A stretch of DNA of 64,000 nucleotides. Origin: Streptococcus constellatus subsp. constellatus. GTDB lineage: Bacteria; Bacillota; Bacilli; Lactobacillales; Streptococcaceae. Below, piece after piece: positions 43,782-52,827 of the stretch. The stretch covers positions 1 to 64,000 of the forward strand of contig NZ_AP014647.1 of NCBI RefSeq assembly GCF_023167545.1, read 5' to 3'. Every line of letters starts with the position of its first letter. Position 1 is the first letter of the stretch. Below the pieces are notes generated by a model, which was not told where the DNA came from, did no database searches, and worked only from the letters and a program-made list of their open reading frames with translations. Made by a program: the position numbers and the translations under genes.

Positions 43782-45047
43782 ATGAAACTTTTGGTTGTTG
43801 GTTCTGGTGGTCGTGAGCATGCGATTGCCAAGAAGTTGTTGGCGTCTCGGGATGTTGAGCAGGTCTTTGTTGCTCCCGGCAATGATGGCATGACTCTGGA
43901 TGGTTTGGATTTGGTGAATATCGGAATTTCCGAACATTCCAAGTTGATTGACTTTGCCAAAGCAAATGCTATTGCTTGGACCTTTATTGGTCCTGATGAT
44001 GCACTAGCGGCTGGTATCGTTGATGATTTTAACCAAGCTGGGCTTGAGGCTTTTGGCCCAACTAAGTTAGCAGCAGAGCTGGAGTGGTCTAAGGATTTTG
44101 CTAAGGAAATCATGGTCAAATACGGCGTTCCGACAGCAGCCTATGGCACATTTTCCGACTTCGAGAAAGCTAAAGCCTACATCGAAAAGCAGGGCGCTCC
44201 AATCGTGGTCAAGGCGGATGGCTTGGCATTGGGTAAGGGAGTGGTCGTGGCTGAAACCGTGGAGCAGGCGGTCGAGGCGGCGCATGAAATGCTGCTGGAC
44301 AATAAGTTCGGCGACTCGGGTGCGCGCGTGGTTATTGAGGAGTTTTTGGACGGCGAGGAATTCTCGCTCTTTGCCTTTGTCAATGGGGACAAGTTTTACA
44401 TTATGCCTGCAGCGCAGGATCACAAGCGTGCCTATGATGGTGACAAGGGACCAAACACAGGCGGTATGGGGGCCTATGCTCCTGTTCCTCACCTGCCGCA
44501 AAGCGTGATTGACCAGTCGGTTGATACCATTGTCAAGCCAGTGCTTGAGGGTATGATTGCTGAGGGCCGCCCTTATCTTGGCGTGCTCTACGCGGGGCTT
44601 ATCTTGACTAAGGACGGTCCTAAGGTTATTGAGTTCAACTCTCGCTTTGGCGATCCCGAGACCCAAGTTATCTTGCCGCGTCTGACTTCTGACTTTGCAC
44701 AGAATGTCACGGACATTTTGGCTGGCAGGAACCCTGACATCACTTGGCTGGATTCGGGCGTGACCCTAGGCGTGGTGGTTGCTTCAAATGGCTATCCGCT
44801 CGCCTACGAAAAAGGGGTGCTTCTGCCAGAAAAGACCGATGGCGACATAATCACCTATTATGCAGGGGCTAAGTTTGATGGCAATAGCCAGCTGCTCTTG
44901 TCAAACGGCGGCCGCGTCTACATGCTGGTTACTACAGCCGACAGCGTCAAGGCTGCGCAGGACAAAATCTACACCCAACTGAATAAACAAAACACAACAG
45001 GCCTCTTTTATCGGCAAGATATCGGGAGTAAATCTATTAAAGATTAA
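43782..45047 (+). CDS. purD: GAR synthetase PurD
   Basis: Joins glycine to phosphoribosylamine. A 421-residue ATP-grasp enzyme with LVVGSGGREHAIAKK, APGNDGM, FGPTKLAAELEWSKDFAK, VVKADGLALGKGV and IEFNSRFGDPETQ. Base composition is clearly richer in GC than most of the window and continues so through purK, which hints at recombination. Confidence 0.97.
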   Translation: MKLLVVGSGGREHAIAKKLLASRDVEQVFVAPGNDGMTLDGLDLVNIGISEHSKLIDFAKANAIAWTFIGPDDALAAGIVDDFNQAGLEAFGPTKLAAELEWSKDFAKEIMVKYGVPTAAYGTFSDFEKAKAYIEKQGAPIVVKADGLALGKGVVVAETVEQAVEAAHEMLLDNKFGDSGARVVIEEFLDGEEFSLFAFVNGDKFYIMPAAQDHKRAYDGDKGPNTGGMGAYAPVPHLPQSVIDQSVDTIVKPVLEGMIAEGRPYLGVLYAGLILTKDGPKVIEFNSRFGDPETQVILPRLTSDFAQNVTDILAGRNPDITWLDSGVTLGVVVASNGYPLAYEKGVLLPEKTDGDIITYYAGAKFDGNSQLLLSNGGRVYMLVTTADSVKAAQDKIYTQLNKQNTTGLFYRQDIGSKSIKD

Positions 45048-45254
45048 ATCTACTCGTTTAAAAATTAGTGTTTTCTAAAGCAACCGAAGGTTGCTAGAAT
45101 CCGACAGTTTCTTCCGTAGTGAAAAGATGATTAACCACGGTTAATCGTCTAGGGAAATTTCGAGACCCTGGGCTCGAATTTAAGCAATGGAACGCCATAG
45201 GCGGTCGCTTACGTCCCCACTACTTAAGGAAACTGTCAAAAAAGGAAGAATGTT
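45048..45254 (+). other. Multi-branched RNA-like element before purE
   Basis: A hairpin AGCAACC-GAA-GGTTGCT (45079-45095) precedes a closed multi-branch fold. The closing helix is GACAGTTTC (45103-45111) with GAAACTGTC (45229-45237), plus GTAGTG (45116-45121) with CACTAC (45218-45223). Inside are three stem-loops: 45126-45149, 45155-45181 and 45181-45211. The element ends about 17 bases before the purE ATG, so folding could affect purE translation. It resembles no riboswitch I know. Confidence 0.7.
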
Positions 45255-45746
45255 ATGAAAAAACCACTTATTTCTATTATTATGGGTTCCAAATCCGACT
45301 GGAGCACTATGCAAAAAACCGCTCAAGTTTTGGATAACTTCGGCGTGGCTTATGAAAAGAAAGTCGTCTCTGCCCACCGCACACCGAACCTCATGTTCAA
45401 ACATGCAGAAGAAGCTCGCAGCCGCGGCATCAAGGTCATCATTGCAGGTGCAGGCGGTGCCGCGCATTTGCCGGGTATGGTGGCAGCTAAAACAACACTG
45501 CCTGTCATCGGTGTACCTGTCAAATCACGCGCGCTCAGCGGTCTGGACTCTCTTTATTCGATTGTGCAGATGCCAGGTGGTGTGCCTGTGGCAACTATGG
45601 CCATTGGGGAAGCGGGAGCGACCAACGCTGCCCTAACTGCCCTTCGGATCTTGGCGATTGAAGATCAAGACCTAGCAGCAGCGCTAGCGGATTTTGCTGA
45701 AGAACAAGGAAAAATCGCAGAGGAGTCTAGTAATGAGCTCATCTAA
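45255..45746 (+). CDS. purE: N5-CAIR mutase PurE
   Basis: Moves the carboxyl group of N5-CAIR to C4. The 163-residue class I PurE has [11 protein letters not shown], the SAHRTP active-site motif, [13 protein letters not shown] and [21 protein letters not shown] precedes it. It overlaps purK by 14 bases. Confidence 0.97.
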   Translation: MKKPLISIIMGSKSDWSTMQKTAQVLDNFGVAYEKKVVSAHRTPNLMFKHAEEARSRGIKVIIAGAGGAAHLPGMVAAKTTLPVIGVPVKSRALSGLDSLYSIVQMPGGVPVATMAIGEAGATNAALTALRILAIEDQDLAAALADFAEEQGKIAEESSNELI

Positions 45747-46824
45747 AACAATCGGGATCATCGGCGGCGGTCAGCTGGGTCAGATGATGGCTATCGCGGC
45801 GGTTTACATGGGGCACAAGGTGGTGACGCTGGATCCAACGGCGGACTGTCCTGCCTCGCGCGTGTCTGAGATGATTGTGGCGCCTTACGATGATGTGGAT
45901 GCTTTGCGTCAATTGGCGGAGCGTTGCGACGTACTGACCTATGAGTTTGAAAATGTCGACGCTGACGGTCTTGATGCAGTCGTAGGAGGCGGTCAGCTGC
46001 CGCAGGGTACTGATCTACTACGCATTTCGCAAAACCGTATTTTTGAAAAGAACTTCCTCGCCAACAAGGCTGGCGTGACGATCACTCCATATAAGGTAGT
46101 GACCTCTAGTTTGGACTTGGAGGATTTGGATTTGGGCAAGACTTACGTCTTGAAAACGGCCACAGGCGGTTATGATGGACACGGTCAAGTCGTCATTAAA
46201 TCACCCGACGATTTAGCTGCCGCGAATCAATTAGCAAACTCTGCCGAGTGCGTCTTGGAAGAATTTGTGGACTTTGACCTTGAAATCTCAGTTATTGTCT
46301 CAGGAAATGGCAAGGACGTGACGGTCTTCCCCGTTCAGGAAAACATCCATCGCAACAATATCCTGTCTAAGACTATTGTCCCAGCTCGTATTTCTGATAG
46401 TCTAACTGAGAAAGCTAAAACCATGGCGGTGCGAATCGCAGAACAGCTTAATCTGTCTGGAACTCTTTGCGTGGAGATGTTTGCGACAGCTGATGATATC
46501 ATCGTCAATGAGATCGCTCCACGGCCACACAACTCTGGACACTACTCGATCGAAGCCTGCGACTTCTCACAATTTGATACCCATATCCTAGGCGTCCTCG
46601 GGCAACCTCTCCCAGCCATCAAACTCCACGCTCCAGCCGTCATGCTCAACGTCCTCGGCCAGCATGTCGAGGCCGCTGAAAAATATGTCACAGAAAATCC
46701 AAGCGCCCATCTCCACATGTATGGTAAAATAGAAGCGAAGAACAACCGCAAAATGGGACATGTGACCCTGTTTAGTGATAAGCCTGATGAAGTGAGGGAG
46801 TTTGGGGAAGGGATTGATTTTTAG
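45733..46824 (+). CDS. purK: N5-CAIR synthetase PurK
   Basis: ATP-grasp enzyme of 363 residues that makes N5-CAIR from AIR and bicarbonate. It shows [41 protein letters not shown], and [21 protein letters not shown] 45733 behind GAGGAG lies in the end of purE. A hand count of one line (45781-45840) gives 35 G/C in 60, against 17 in 60 for a dnaN line. Confidence 0.97.
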   Translation: MSSSKTIGIIGGGQLGQMMAIAAVYMGHKVVTLDPTADCPASRVSEMIVAPYDDVDALRQLAERCDVLTYEFENVDADGLDAVVGGGQLPQGTDLLRISQNRIFEKNFLANKAGVTITPYKVVTSSLDLEDLDLGKTYVLKTATGGYDGHGQVVIKSPDDLAAANQLANSAECVLEEFVDFDLEISVIVSGNGKDVTVFPVQENIHRNNILSKTIVPARISDSLTEKAKTMAVRIAEQLNLSGTLCVEMFATADDIIVNEIAPRPHNSGHYSIEACDFSQFDTHILGVLGQPLPAIKLHAPAVMLNVLGQHVEAAEKYVTENPSAHLHMYGKIEAKNNRKMGHVTLFSDKPDEVREFGEGIDF

Positions 46825-46833
46825 GTGAATTCT

Positions 46834-47061
46834 ATGATTCAAATAATCGTTAATGCATTTATTGAAAAGGATAAGACTGGAGCAGTTGTCGAAGTCTTGT
46901 TTGCTAGTGCTGACCAAGATAAGATACAAGCTAAATATGAAGAACTAGCTGCACAATATCCTGAAAACTATTTAGCGATTTATGATTTACCACTTGATAC
47001 AGATTTGAATAAACTAGATCATTATCCATCTGTGTTTATTGGGAAAGAGGAGTTTGAGTAA
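46834..47061 (+). CDS. Small conserved protein after purK
   Basis: A 75-residue acidic protein with no motif I recognise (MIQIIVNAFIEKDKTGAVVE, then LDHYPSVFIGKEEFE at the end). Pneumococcus has a small unknown gene at the same site between purK and purB (SP_0055), which supports reality and possibly a link to the purine genes. A GTG three codons earlier (46825) is an alternative start. No clear Shine-Dalgarno. Confidence 0.65.
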   Translation: MIQIIVNAFIEKDKTGAVVEVLFASADQDKIQAKYEELAAQYPENYLAIYDLPLDTDLNKLDHYPSVFIGKEEFE

Positions 47062-47144
47062 TCTTTACCGATTATATAGTGGGTGAGATAGTATAAATGA
47101 TAGAGAAATTATTGTAGTAGATAGAAAATAGAGAGTTTTAAATA

Positions 47145-47504
47145 ATGGAAGTTTTTGTTGCAAAGTTAAATGTTGAACCTACAGTGCTAGATTTGTATGA
47201 AGAAACAAATTTATTAGAGACTGTTATTCCAACTTCTTTAAACATGATTTTTGATAGGTTAGATGAAGACAAAGGTATCATAGGTTACAGAATAACTAAT
47301 GATATTGAATCAATAAAGAAATCTAAATTGTATCAAGAAATATTGCAATATAGAGAAAATTTGATTTCTGAATATTACAAGGTTGTGGCTATTTTTGAAG
47401 ATAGTGGTGAGATTGTCTATAGTAAAGCCTATATGTCTTTAAGATCAATGCTTAAAGCGAAAATAGATGAACTATTTGTAACTTTTCCATTTGATAAATT
47501 GTAA
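47145..47504 (+). CDS. Hypothetical protein (119 aa)
   Basis: A 119-residue soluble acidic protein of no family I recognise. It is predicted to mix strands and helices, with segments such as FDRLDEDKGIIGYRITND and YKVVAIFEDSGEIVY. It is very AT-rich and lies directly left of the IS30 copy, so it belongs to an accessory insertion between purK and purB. GAGAG is the only weak ribosome-binding site. Confidence 0.55.
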   Translation: MEVFVAKLNVEPTVLDLYEETNLLETVIPTSLNMIFDRLDEDKGIIGYRITNDIESIKKSKLYQEILQYRENLISEYYKVVAIFEDSGEIVYSKAYMSLRSMLKAKIDELFVTFPFDKL

Positions 47505-47537
47505 AATATAGTTCAACCAAAAAACTCATAGCGTTTC

Positions 47538-48550
47538 ATTGGTGTAAACTGTAAGTAACCACACAAACAGAACCCGAGGAAAAACTATGAGCTACTCCCA
47601 TCTTACCATAACCGACCGAATAAAGATAGAAACCTACTTGGAATTAGGTTTAAAACCTTGCCAAATTGCAAGTAAACTTGGCGTCCATAAGTCTACCATT
47701 TCAAGAGAGTTAAGACGATGTCAAAATGGTTATTCCGCAGTCTTAGCACAGGAACAGTACGACCACAGGGCTAAGCAAAAAGGTCGGAAGTCTTGTTTAA
47801 CACCAAAGTTGAAAAAGGAAATTGAGAACGGTTTAAAATCCTCCTGGTCGCCTGAACAGATTTGTGGGCGCTATCAGCTTGAACAAAAGCCAATGGTAGC
47901 TTTTAAAACCATCTATAACTGGCTCTATGCTGGTTTGATTGATCTGGATTTAAGCGTCCTCCGTCGTAAAGGAAGAACTCGACAACCCAAAGAAACACGT
48001 GGGACATTTAGGATTGGCACGCCGATTGCCAAACGTCCTAAAGAGGTTCGGAATCGTGAAACTTTTGGCCACTGGGAGCTTGATACTGTAGTGTCTTCCA
48101 GAGGCAAAAGCAAGGGGTGTTTAGCGACTTTTCTAGAGCGAAAAACTCGTTTTTACTTAGCTTTCAAGATACCAGATAGAACAGCCAAAGCCATGTTTTC
48201 AGCCATCGAACAACTTTGTAGGCTATTTCCAAAAGAGACTCTTAAAACCTTCACTTCAGACAGGGGAAAAGAGTTCGCCTGCTATCCTCTAGTAGAGAAT
48301 TTAGGAATTTCCTTTTTCTTTGCGGACGCCTATTCATCTTGGCAGAGAGGAAGTAATGAAAACGCAAATGGCTTACTAAGAGAATATTTCCCAAAGAAAA
48401 CAGATTTAGCTGCTATCTCTGATGAGGCTTTGAACAAGGCCTTATATGATATCAATCACCGACCACGAAAATGTTTAGCTTACAGAACGGCTTATGAAGC
48501 TCTAGTGGATGAGTTAGAGTAAATGTTGCACTTATTCTTGCAATTTATCA
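47538..48550 (+). mobile_element. IS30-family insertion sequence
   Basis: One transposase gene framed by imperfect inverted ends: left TAAACTGTAAG near 47544-47554, right (reverse complement) TAAATTGCAAGAATAAG near 48531-48549. The ends are approximate and I could not fix a target duplication. The element looks intact and is of the IS1239 type common in streptococci. Confidence 0.8.
47587..48522 (+). CDS. IS30-family transposase
   Basis: A 311-residue DDE transposase. The N-terminal helix-turn-helix is in SKLGVHKSTISRELRR (about 28-43). The catalytic triad is Asp in FGHWELDTVV, Asp in TFTSDRGKEF, and Glu in RGSNENANGLLREYFPK. Full length for the family with no stop or frameshift, so probably active. 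SD GAGGAAAA precedes the ATG. Confidence 0.95.
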   Translation: MSYSHLTITDRIKIETYLELGLKPCQIASKLGVHKSTISRELRRCQNGYSAVLAQEQYDHRAKQKGRKSCLTPKLKKEIENGLKSSWSPEQICGRYQLEQKPMVAFKTIYNWLYAGLIDLDLSVLRRKGRTRQPKETRGTFRIGTPIAKRPKEVRNRETFGHWELDTVVSSRGKSKGCLATFLERKTRFYLAFKIPDRTAKAMFSAIEQLCRLFPKETLKTFTSDRGKEFACYPLVENLGISFFFADAYSSWQRGSNENANGLLREYFPKKTDLAAISDEALNKALYDINHRPRKCLAYRTAYEALVDELE

Positions 48551-48616
48551 TTTTTAAAAAATTCAGAAGAAATCAAAGTATCATCATTTTCTAAGGGTAA
48601 AATTTCGGAAATACAA

Positions 48617-49135
48617 ATGGGAATAACTTATATTGATAGAGTTAATAGGATTGAAAAATTTTTATTTTATAATTCTAAAGATATAAGGGTGATTAATTTT
48701 TACTATGATACTTCATGTGAATGGATTTATATTCCTGTATCGATGCTAATTACTGATGATATTGTAAATGAACTAAATTCTATTGTTAGTGAAATTGAAG
48801 ATAAAATTAATAATTTTAAAAATATAACAGATATTGGTAATGTTTCTGTAAATCTAGTTTATGACGATTTCAAAATTAAACCAGGAAAGTATAAAGAAAT
48901 TATAGTTACGAAAGTGTACCCTAATGGACATCCTGCACTGGATAGAGGAAAAGCCTTAAGAGCTGCTAGAATTGAGACAAAATATAAAGCGGCTCAAGGA
49001 GAAACATTTAACGAATTAGAAATTGAGGATAAGACAAAAATAGATGCAGAAAAAGGCTATTTATCTTCTATTTTTGCTAGAGGTAAAAATCTTATTGAAA
49101 ATACAATTTTAAGAAGAAATATTAGGGAGGATTAA
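48617..49135 (+). CDS. Hypothetical protein beside the IS30 copy, possibly 5'-truncated
   Basis: A 172-residue soluble protein, family not recognised. The N-terminal half is mixed alpha/beta (LFYNSKDIRVINFYYDTSCE), then KEIIVTKVYPNGHPALDRGK and a basic C-terminal tail. The reading frame is open for 25 more codons upstream, right into the IS30 right end, and the ATG has only a weak GGAA ahead, so the original start may have been lost. It is one base short of abutting the membrane-protein gene that follows, implying a pair. Confidence 0.6.
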   Translation: MGITYIDRVNRIEKFLFYNSKDIRVINFYYDTSCEWIYIPVSMLITDDIVNELNSIVSEIEDKINNFKNITDIGNVSVNLVYDDFKIKPGKYKEIIVTKVYPNGHPALDRGKALRAARIETKYKAAQGETFNELEIEDKTKIDAEKGYLSSIFARGKNLIENTILRRNIRED

Positions 49136-49136
49136 T

Positions 49137-49712
49137 ATGTCTGAACTAGAAAAATTTAATAAAGTAGAGATAAATAAATTTAAAATTGTGTCTCGTGTTT
49201 GGAAAAAACAAATTTTTCCAAAGTGGTTAATTTATAGCTGGGTATTAATTTCTATATCGATATTTATTCTTAGATTATTGTCTCAGATTTTTAGTTGTAT
49301 TCAAATTCAATGGATAAGTTTTTCTAGTTTTATATTTCCGGGAGTGACAGGACTTTCTTTTGCAGTAACTATGCTTAATGCCACAAGAAATCTTTTTAGC
49401 ACAGAAGATTTAGTTGCAATGTTTAATTATTGTGATTCAAAAGATAAGGACACACTACAAAAGGGGGATTTATTTTATAGAACAATTACTCCATATATAA
49501 CAGCCTCATTTCTTTGGTTAGTTATATCAATTATCGCTTTGATAAGTAGTTTAATTGATATAACTTTCCCTTTTATAGTTAAAGAAATACTAAATTTAAT
49601 TTTTTATAGCTTAGTTATTGCAGGTCTATTAAATTTATGGTTTTTGGTAACTGTACATTTGGATGATATTTCAATAAAAGTTAATGATGAGCTAGATAAA
49701 CTTGAAGAATGA
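49137..49712 (+). CDS. Hypothetical multi-pass membrane protein
   Basis: A 191-residue protein with about four hydrophobic helices (near 30-50, 60-82, 120-142 and 150-172) and charged ends. Family not recognised. SD AGGGAGG lies inside the end of the preceding gene, and the two are one base apart, so they are almost certainly one unit. Very AT-rich (13 G/C in 60 for 49141-49200). The soluble-plus-membrane layout recalls small defence or toxin/immunity modules, but nothing proves this. Confidence 0.65.
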   Translation: MSELEKFNKVEINKFKIVSRVWKKQIFPKWLIYSWVLISISIFILRLLSQIFSCIQIQWISFSSFIFPGVTGLSFAVTMLNATRNLFSTEDLVAMFNYCDSKDKDTLQKGDLFYRTITPYITASFLWLVISIIALISSLIDITFPFIVKEILNLIFYSLVIAGLLNLWFLVTVHLDDISIKVNDELDKLEE

Positions 49713-49783
49713 AAACATTACTAAAGAAGTAAGGTAATCTATACTAGATTTTCAAGAAAATAGAAAAAGGAGGATAAAACAAC

Positions 49784-51079
49784 ATGATCAACCGTTACTC
49801 TCGCCCCGAAATGGCGAACATTTGGACTGAGGAAAATAAGTACAAGGCTTGGCTGGAGGTAGAGATTCTGGCTGATGAGGCTTGGGCTGAGCTGGGTGAG
49901 ATTCCCAAGGAAGATGTGGCCTTGATTCGCGAGAAGGCGGATTTTGATATTGAGCGCATTTTGGAGATTGAGCAGCAAACACGTCACGATGTGGTGGCCT
50001 TTACCCGTGCGGTGTCTGAGACGCTGGGTGATGAGCGCAAGTGGGTGCACTTTGGCCTGACCTCGACAGACGTGGTGGACACGGCCTACGGCTACCTATA
50101 CAAGCAGGCTAACGCCATCATTCGTAAGGACTTGGATAATTTCCTTACTATCATCGCTGATAAGGCTAAGGAGCACAAGTTTACCATCATGATGGGGCGT
50201 ACGCACGGTGTCCATGCGGAGCCAACGACTTTTGGTCTCAAGCTTGCGACTTGGTACAGCGAAATGAAGCGTAATATTGAGCGTTTTGAACATGCTGCCG
50301 CTGGTGTAGAAGCTGGGAAAATCTCTGGTGCTGTTGGGAACTTTGCCAACATTCCGCCATTTGTGGAAAAATATGTTTGTGACAAATTAGGCATTCGTGC
50401 TCAGGAAATTTCGACTCAAGTCTTACCGCGTGACCTGCACGCCGAGTATTTTGCAGTGCTTGCCAGCATTGCCACATCAATCGAGCGTATGGCAACAGAA
50501 ATCCGCGGTCTGCAAAAATCCGAGCAGCGTGAAGTAGAAGAGTTCTTTGCCAAGGGGCAAAAGGGCAGCTCTGCCATGCCCCACAAACGCAATCCTATTG
50601 GATCTGAAAACATGACAGGGCTTGCGCGTGTGATCCGTGGTCACATGATTACAGCCTTTGAGAATGTCTCTCTCTGGCACGAACGCGATATTTCCCACTC
50701 ATCAGCTGAGCGCATTATCGCGCCTGATACGACCATTCTGATTGACTACATGCTCAATCGCTTTGGCAATATCGTGAAAAACTTGACTGTCTTCCCAGAA
50801 AATATGAAGCGCAACATGGGCTCTACCTTTGGTCTCATTTTCAGCCAGCGGGCTATGCTGACCTTGATTGAAAAAGGCATGACGCGTGAACAAGCCTATG
50901 ACTTAGTCCAACCAAAAACAGCTCAGTCTTGGGATAATCAAGTAGACTTCAAACCATTGCTGGAAGCAGATCCAGAGATCACGTCTCGCTTGAGTCAAGA
51001 AGAAATTGACGAAATCTTTGATCCGACTTACTATACTAAACGCGTAGATGAAATTTTTAAACGCGTGGGATTGGATTAA
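49784..51079 (+). CDS. purB: Adenylosuccinate lyase PurB
   Basis: Cleaves SAICAR to AICAR and adenylosuccinate to AMP. The 431 residues show [46 protein letters not shown] and the fumarase-family signature [26 protein letters not shown] is strong. It ends the purine cluster at a large terminator. Confidence 0.97.
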   Translation: MINRYSRPEMANIWTEENKYKAWLEVEILADEAWAELGEIPKEDVALIREKADFDIERILEIEQQTRHDVVAFTRAVSETLGDERKWVHFGLTSTDVVDTAYGYLYKQANAIIRKDLDNFLTIIADKAKEHKFTIMMGRTHGVHAEPTTFGLKLATWYSEMKRNIERFEHAAAGVEAGKISGAVGNFANIPPFVEKYVCDKLGIRAQEISTQVLPRDLHAEYFAVLASIATSIERMATEIRGLQKSEQREVEEFFAKGQKGSSAMPHKRNPIGSENMTGLARVIRGHMITAFENVSLWHERDISHSSAERIIAPDTTILIDYMLNRFGNIVKNLTVFPENMKRNMGSTFGLIFSQRAMLTLIEKGMTREQAYDLVQPKTAQSWDNQVDFKPLLEADPEITSRLSQEEIDEIFDPTYYTKRVDEIFKRVGLD

Positions 51080-51088
51080 CATAAAATT

Positions 51089-51131
51089 AAAAATCCAGAG
51101 AGTGGGACAAACTCCCACTCTCTGGATTTTT
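51089..51131. terminator. Bidirectional terminator between purB and dhaQ
   Basis: Perfect 19-bp arms 51089-51107 and 51113-51131 (core CCAGAGAGTGGGA) with A5 before and T5 after, loop CAAAC; it serves both convergent genes. Confidence 0.95.
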
Positions 51132-51137
51132 GCTCTC

Positions 51138-52124
51138 TCACCAAGCAAAGCTATCGGTCGGAGCTGTTAAGCCTGTTATCCAAGCGCTGTCTTTCACTTG
51201 GCACAATGTAACGGAAAGTCCTGCCATATCTAGGCTTGTGATGAGGTGACCTGTTTTGATAAAAGAAAGTTTCAAGCCCTCAATATCCAATAGTTGCAGG
51301 ATATCGTCTGTGAAAACGAGTTCTTCTAATTTTGAAGTGCCACCTAAGTTATTGATGAGGAGAATAAACTCTTGTCCTTCTTGCCATTTGAATTTCATTT
51401 TGATTTTGTTGATAAGCTCCACCGCGAGCAGTTCGGAAGATTCAAACGTTACCATCCGATAACCAGGTTCTCCATGGATTCCAATTCCGTAGGAAATTTG
51501 ACCTTGGGGCAAATCAAAGATAGGCAGTTGCTGGCTTGGTAAAGTTGTAGATTTTGTAGCCACTCCTAGTGTCGCAATGGAAGTGGAAAGAGAAAGAGCG
51601 AGCTTTTCCAATTCATCTAGACTAGTCCCTTCTTTGGCAGCTTGCCCGAGGATTTTATGTAACAGAATCGTTCCTGCAACCCCACGGTGGCGAATTTGGA
51701 AATTACTTTTTTCGACAGAAATATCATCATGAGAAATGATGTACTTGACTGGAATCCCTTCCTTGCGTGCTTGATGAATGGCTTGTGAAAATTCTTTAAT
51801 GTCTGCATCAAAGTTTTTAATAATGACAAAAACGCCCTTACCTCGATGCAGAAAACGAATGGTTTCCAAAATATGCTCAGCACAAGGTGGCACAAAAATG
51901 GGACCACTAATAGCAGCGGCTAACATACCATCGCCCACATAGCCAAAATGAGCTGGTTCATGACCACTCCCACCGCCTGAAATAATGGGTACGACAGAAG
52001 AATCGTGCTGATTATGATAAATGACGGGTAGCTGTTTAAGCTGCGAAAGGTGAGGATACATGCGAGTAATTGCATTGATGCTTTGCTGAATGCTTGAATG
52101 AATTGAATTGATAATGTGAACCAT
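51138..52124 (-). CDS. dhaQ: DhaQ, dihydroxyacetone-sensing coactivator
   Basis: A 328-residue DhaK paralogue. It keeps GGGSGHEPAHFGYVG and GIGIHGEPGYRM, the His that binds dihydroxyacetone covalently. In Lactococcus DhaQ is not a kinase subunit but binds Dha and then activates DhaS. I call it DhaQ because it lies beside the TetR-like gene, is divergent from a complete dhaK-L-M set, and diverges from DhaK elsewhere. It is 9 bases from dhaS. Confidence 0.85.
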   Translation of the reverse strand: MVHIINSIHSSIQQSINAITRMYPHLSQLKQLPVIYHNQHDSSVVPIISGGGSGHEPAHFGYVGDGMLAAAISGPIFVPPCAEHILETIRFLHRGKGVFVIIKNFDADIKEFSQAIHQARKEGIPVKYIISHDDISVEKSNFQIRHRGVAGTILLHKILGQAAKEGTSLDELEKLALSLSTSIATLGVATKSTTLPSQQLPIFDLPQGQISYGIGIHGEPGYRMVTFESSELLAVELINKIKMKFKWQEGQEFILLINNLGGTSKLEELVFTDDILQLLDIEGLKLSFIKTGHLITSLDMAGLSVTLCQVKDSAWITGLTAPTDSFAW

Positions 52125-52133
52125 ATACTTGCC

Positions 52134-52670
52134 TTAATTTTCTATAGCTGTTTTGATTAGTTGTGTCAAGAGTTGCGCCTGTTGCTGGTAATCTTGCTCA
52201 GATAAATCCAGCAAATGTTTGATAGCATTCGCAAGTGCTTGACTATGATAATGAATGAAAAACTGGGACTCCATTTCAGAATGGAAAGGGCGGGAATGAT
52301 ATTCTCTGACGAGTTTAGTTACAAGCTGCTGACAATAGGTCTGAAAATAAGAAGAAAAGTCATTTTGGTCAACGATGTCAAATAATTGTGCATAAAAGCT
52401 CTTATTGACGCTAAAATAATGCAGTAATTCTTGCAGCAGCTGATAGCCAGAGATATATTCCAGATTATCCGTCACTTGCTCTCGTAGCTCTGTCTGAAAA
52501 ATCCATTCTAATAATTCATACTTGTCCAGAAAATGATTGTAAAAAGTTTGCCTGCGAATACCGGCGTCTTCCATAATTTGCCGAACGGAGATTTTTTCAA
52601 AGGATTGTTTGCTTAATAATTTTTTAAAGGATTTGGCAATCCTTTTTTTCGTGATTAAGGATAATGTCAT
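52134..52670 (-). CDS. dhaS: DhaS, TetR-family activator of the dha operon
   Basis: A 178-residue TetR-fold regulator with an N-terminal helix-turn-helix (KISVRQIMEDAGIRRQTFYNHF, residues about 24-45). In Lactococcus DhaS, in complex with DhaQ-Dha, activates dhaKLM, which is unusual for the TetR family. SD AAGGAG precedes the ATG. It is cotranscribed with dhaQ and divergent from dhaK. Confidence 0.88.
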   Translation of the reverse strand: MTLSLITKKRIAKSFKKLLSKQSFEKISVRQIMEDAGIRRQTFYNHFLDKYELLEWIFQTELREQVTDNLEYISGYQLLQELLHYFSVNKSFYAQLFDIVDQNDFSSYFQTYCQQLVTKLVREYHSRPFHSEMESQFFIHYHSQALANAIKHLLDLSEQDYQQQAQLLTQLIKTAIEN

Positions 52671-52742
52671 TTTTACTCCTTAGTCTTTTCTGTTCTATCC
52701 TTAGTTTATCATGAATGATGCAATAGGAAAACTAAAAAAGTG

Positions 52743-52764
52743 GGACATATTTTTGCTTTTGTCC
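52743..52764 (+). promoter_or_regulatory. DhaS operator before dhaK
   Basis: GGACATAT-N6-TTTTGTCC, the same length and half-sites as the Lactococcus DhaS operator (recalled as GGACACAT-N6-ATTTGTCC). It ends just before a -35 TTCCAA (52766-52771) with -10 TACAAT (52789-52794, 17-base spacer), the right place for an activator. Confidence 0.75.
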
Positions 52765-52827
52765 GTTCCAAAATAGAGCAAAGAATTTTACAATAAAAAT
52801 AAGAAACATAAAGCAAAGGAGAAACTC

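Noticed and set aside
44067..44666. 199-codon open frame on the minus strand over purD
   Set aside because: It is a shadow caused by the high GC and codon bias of purD; the plus-strand product is a complete, recognisable enzyme.
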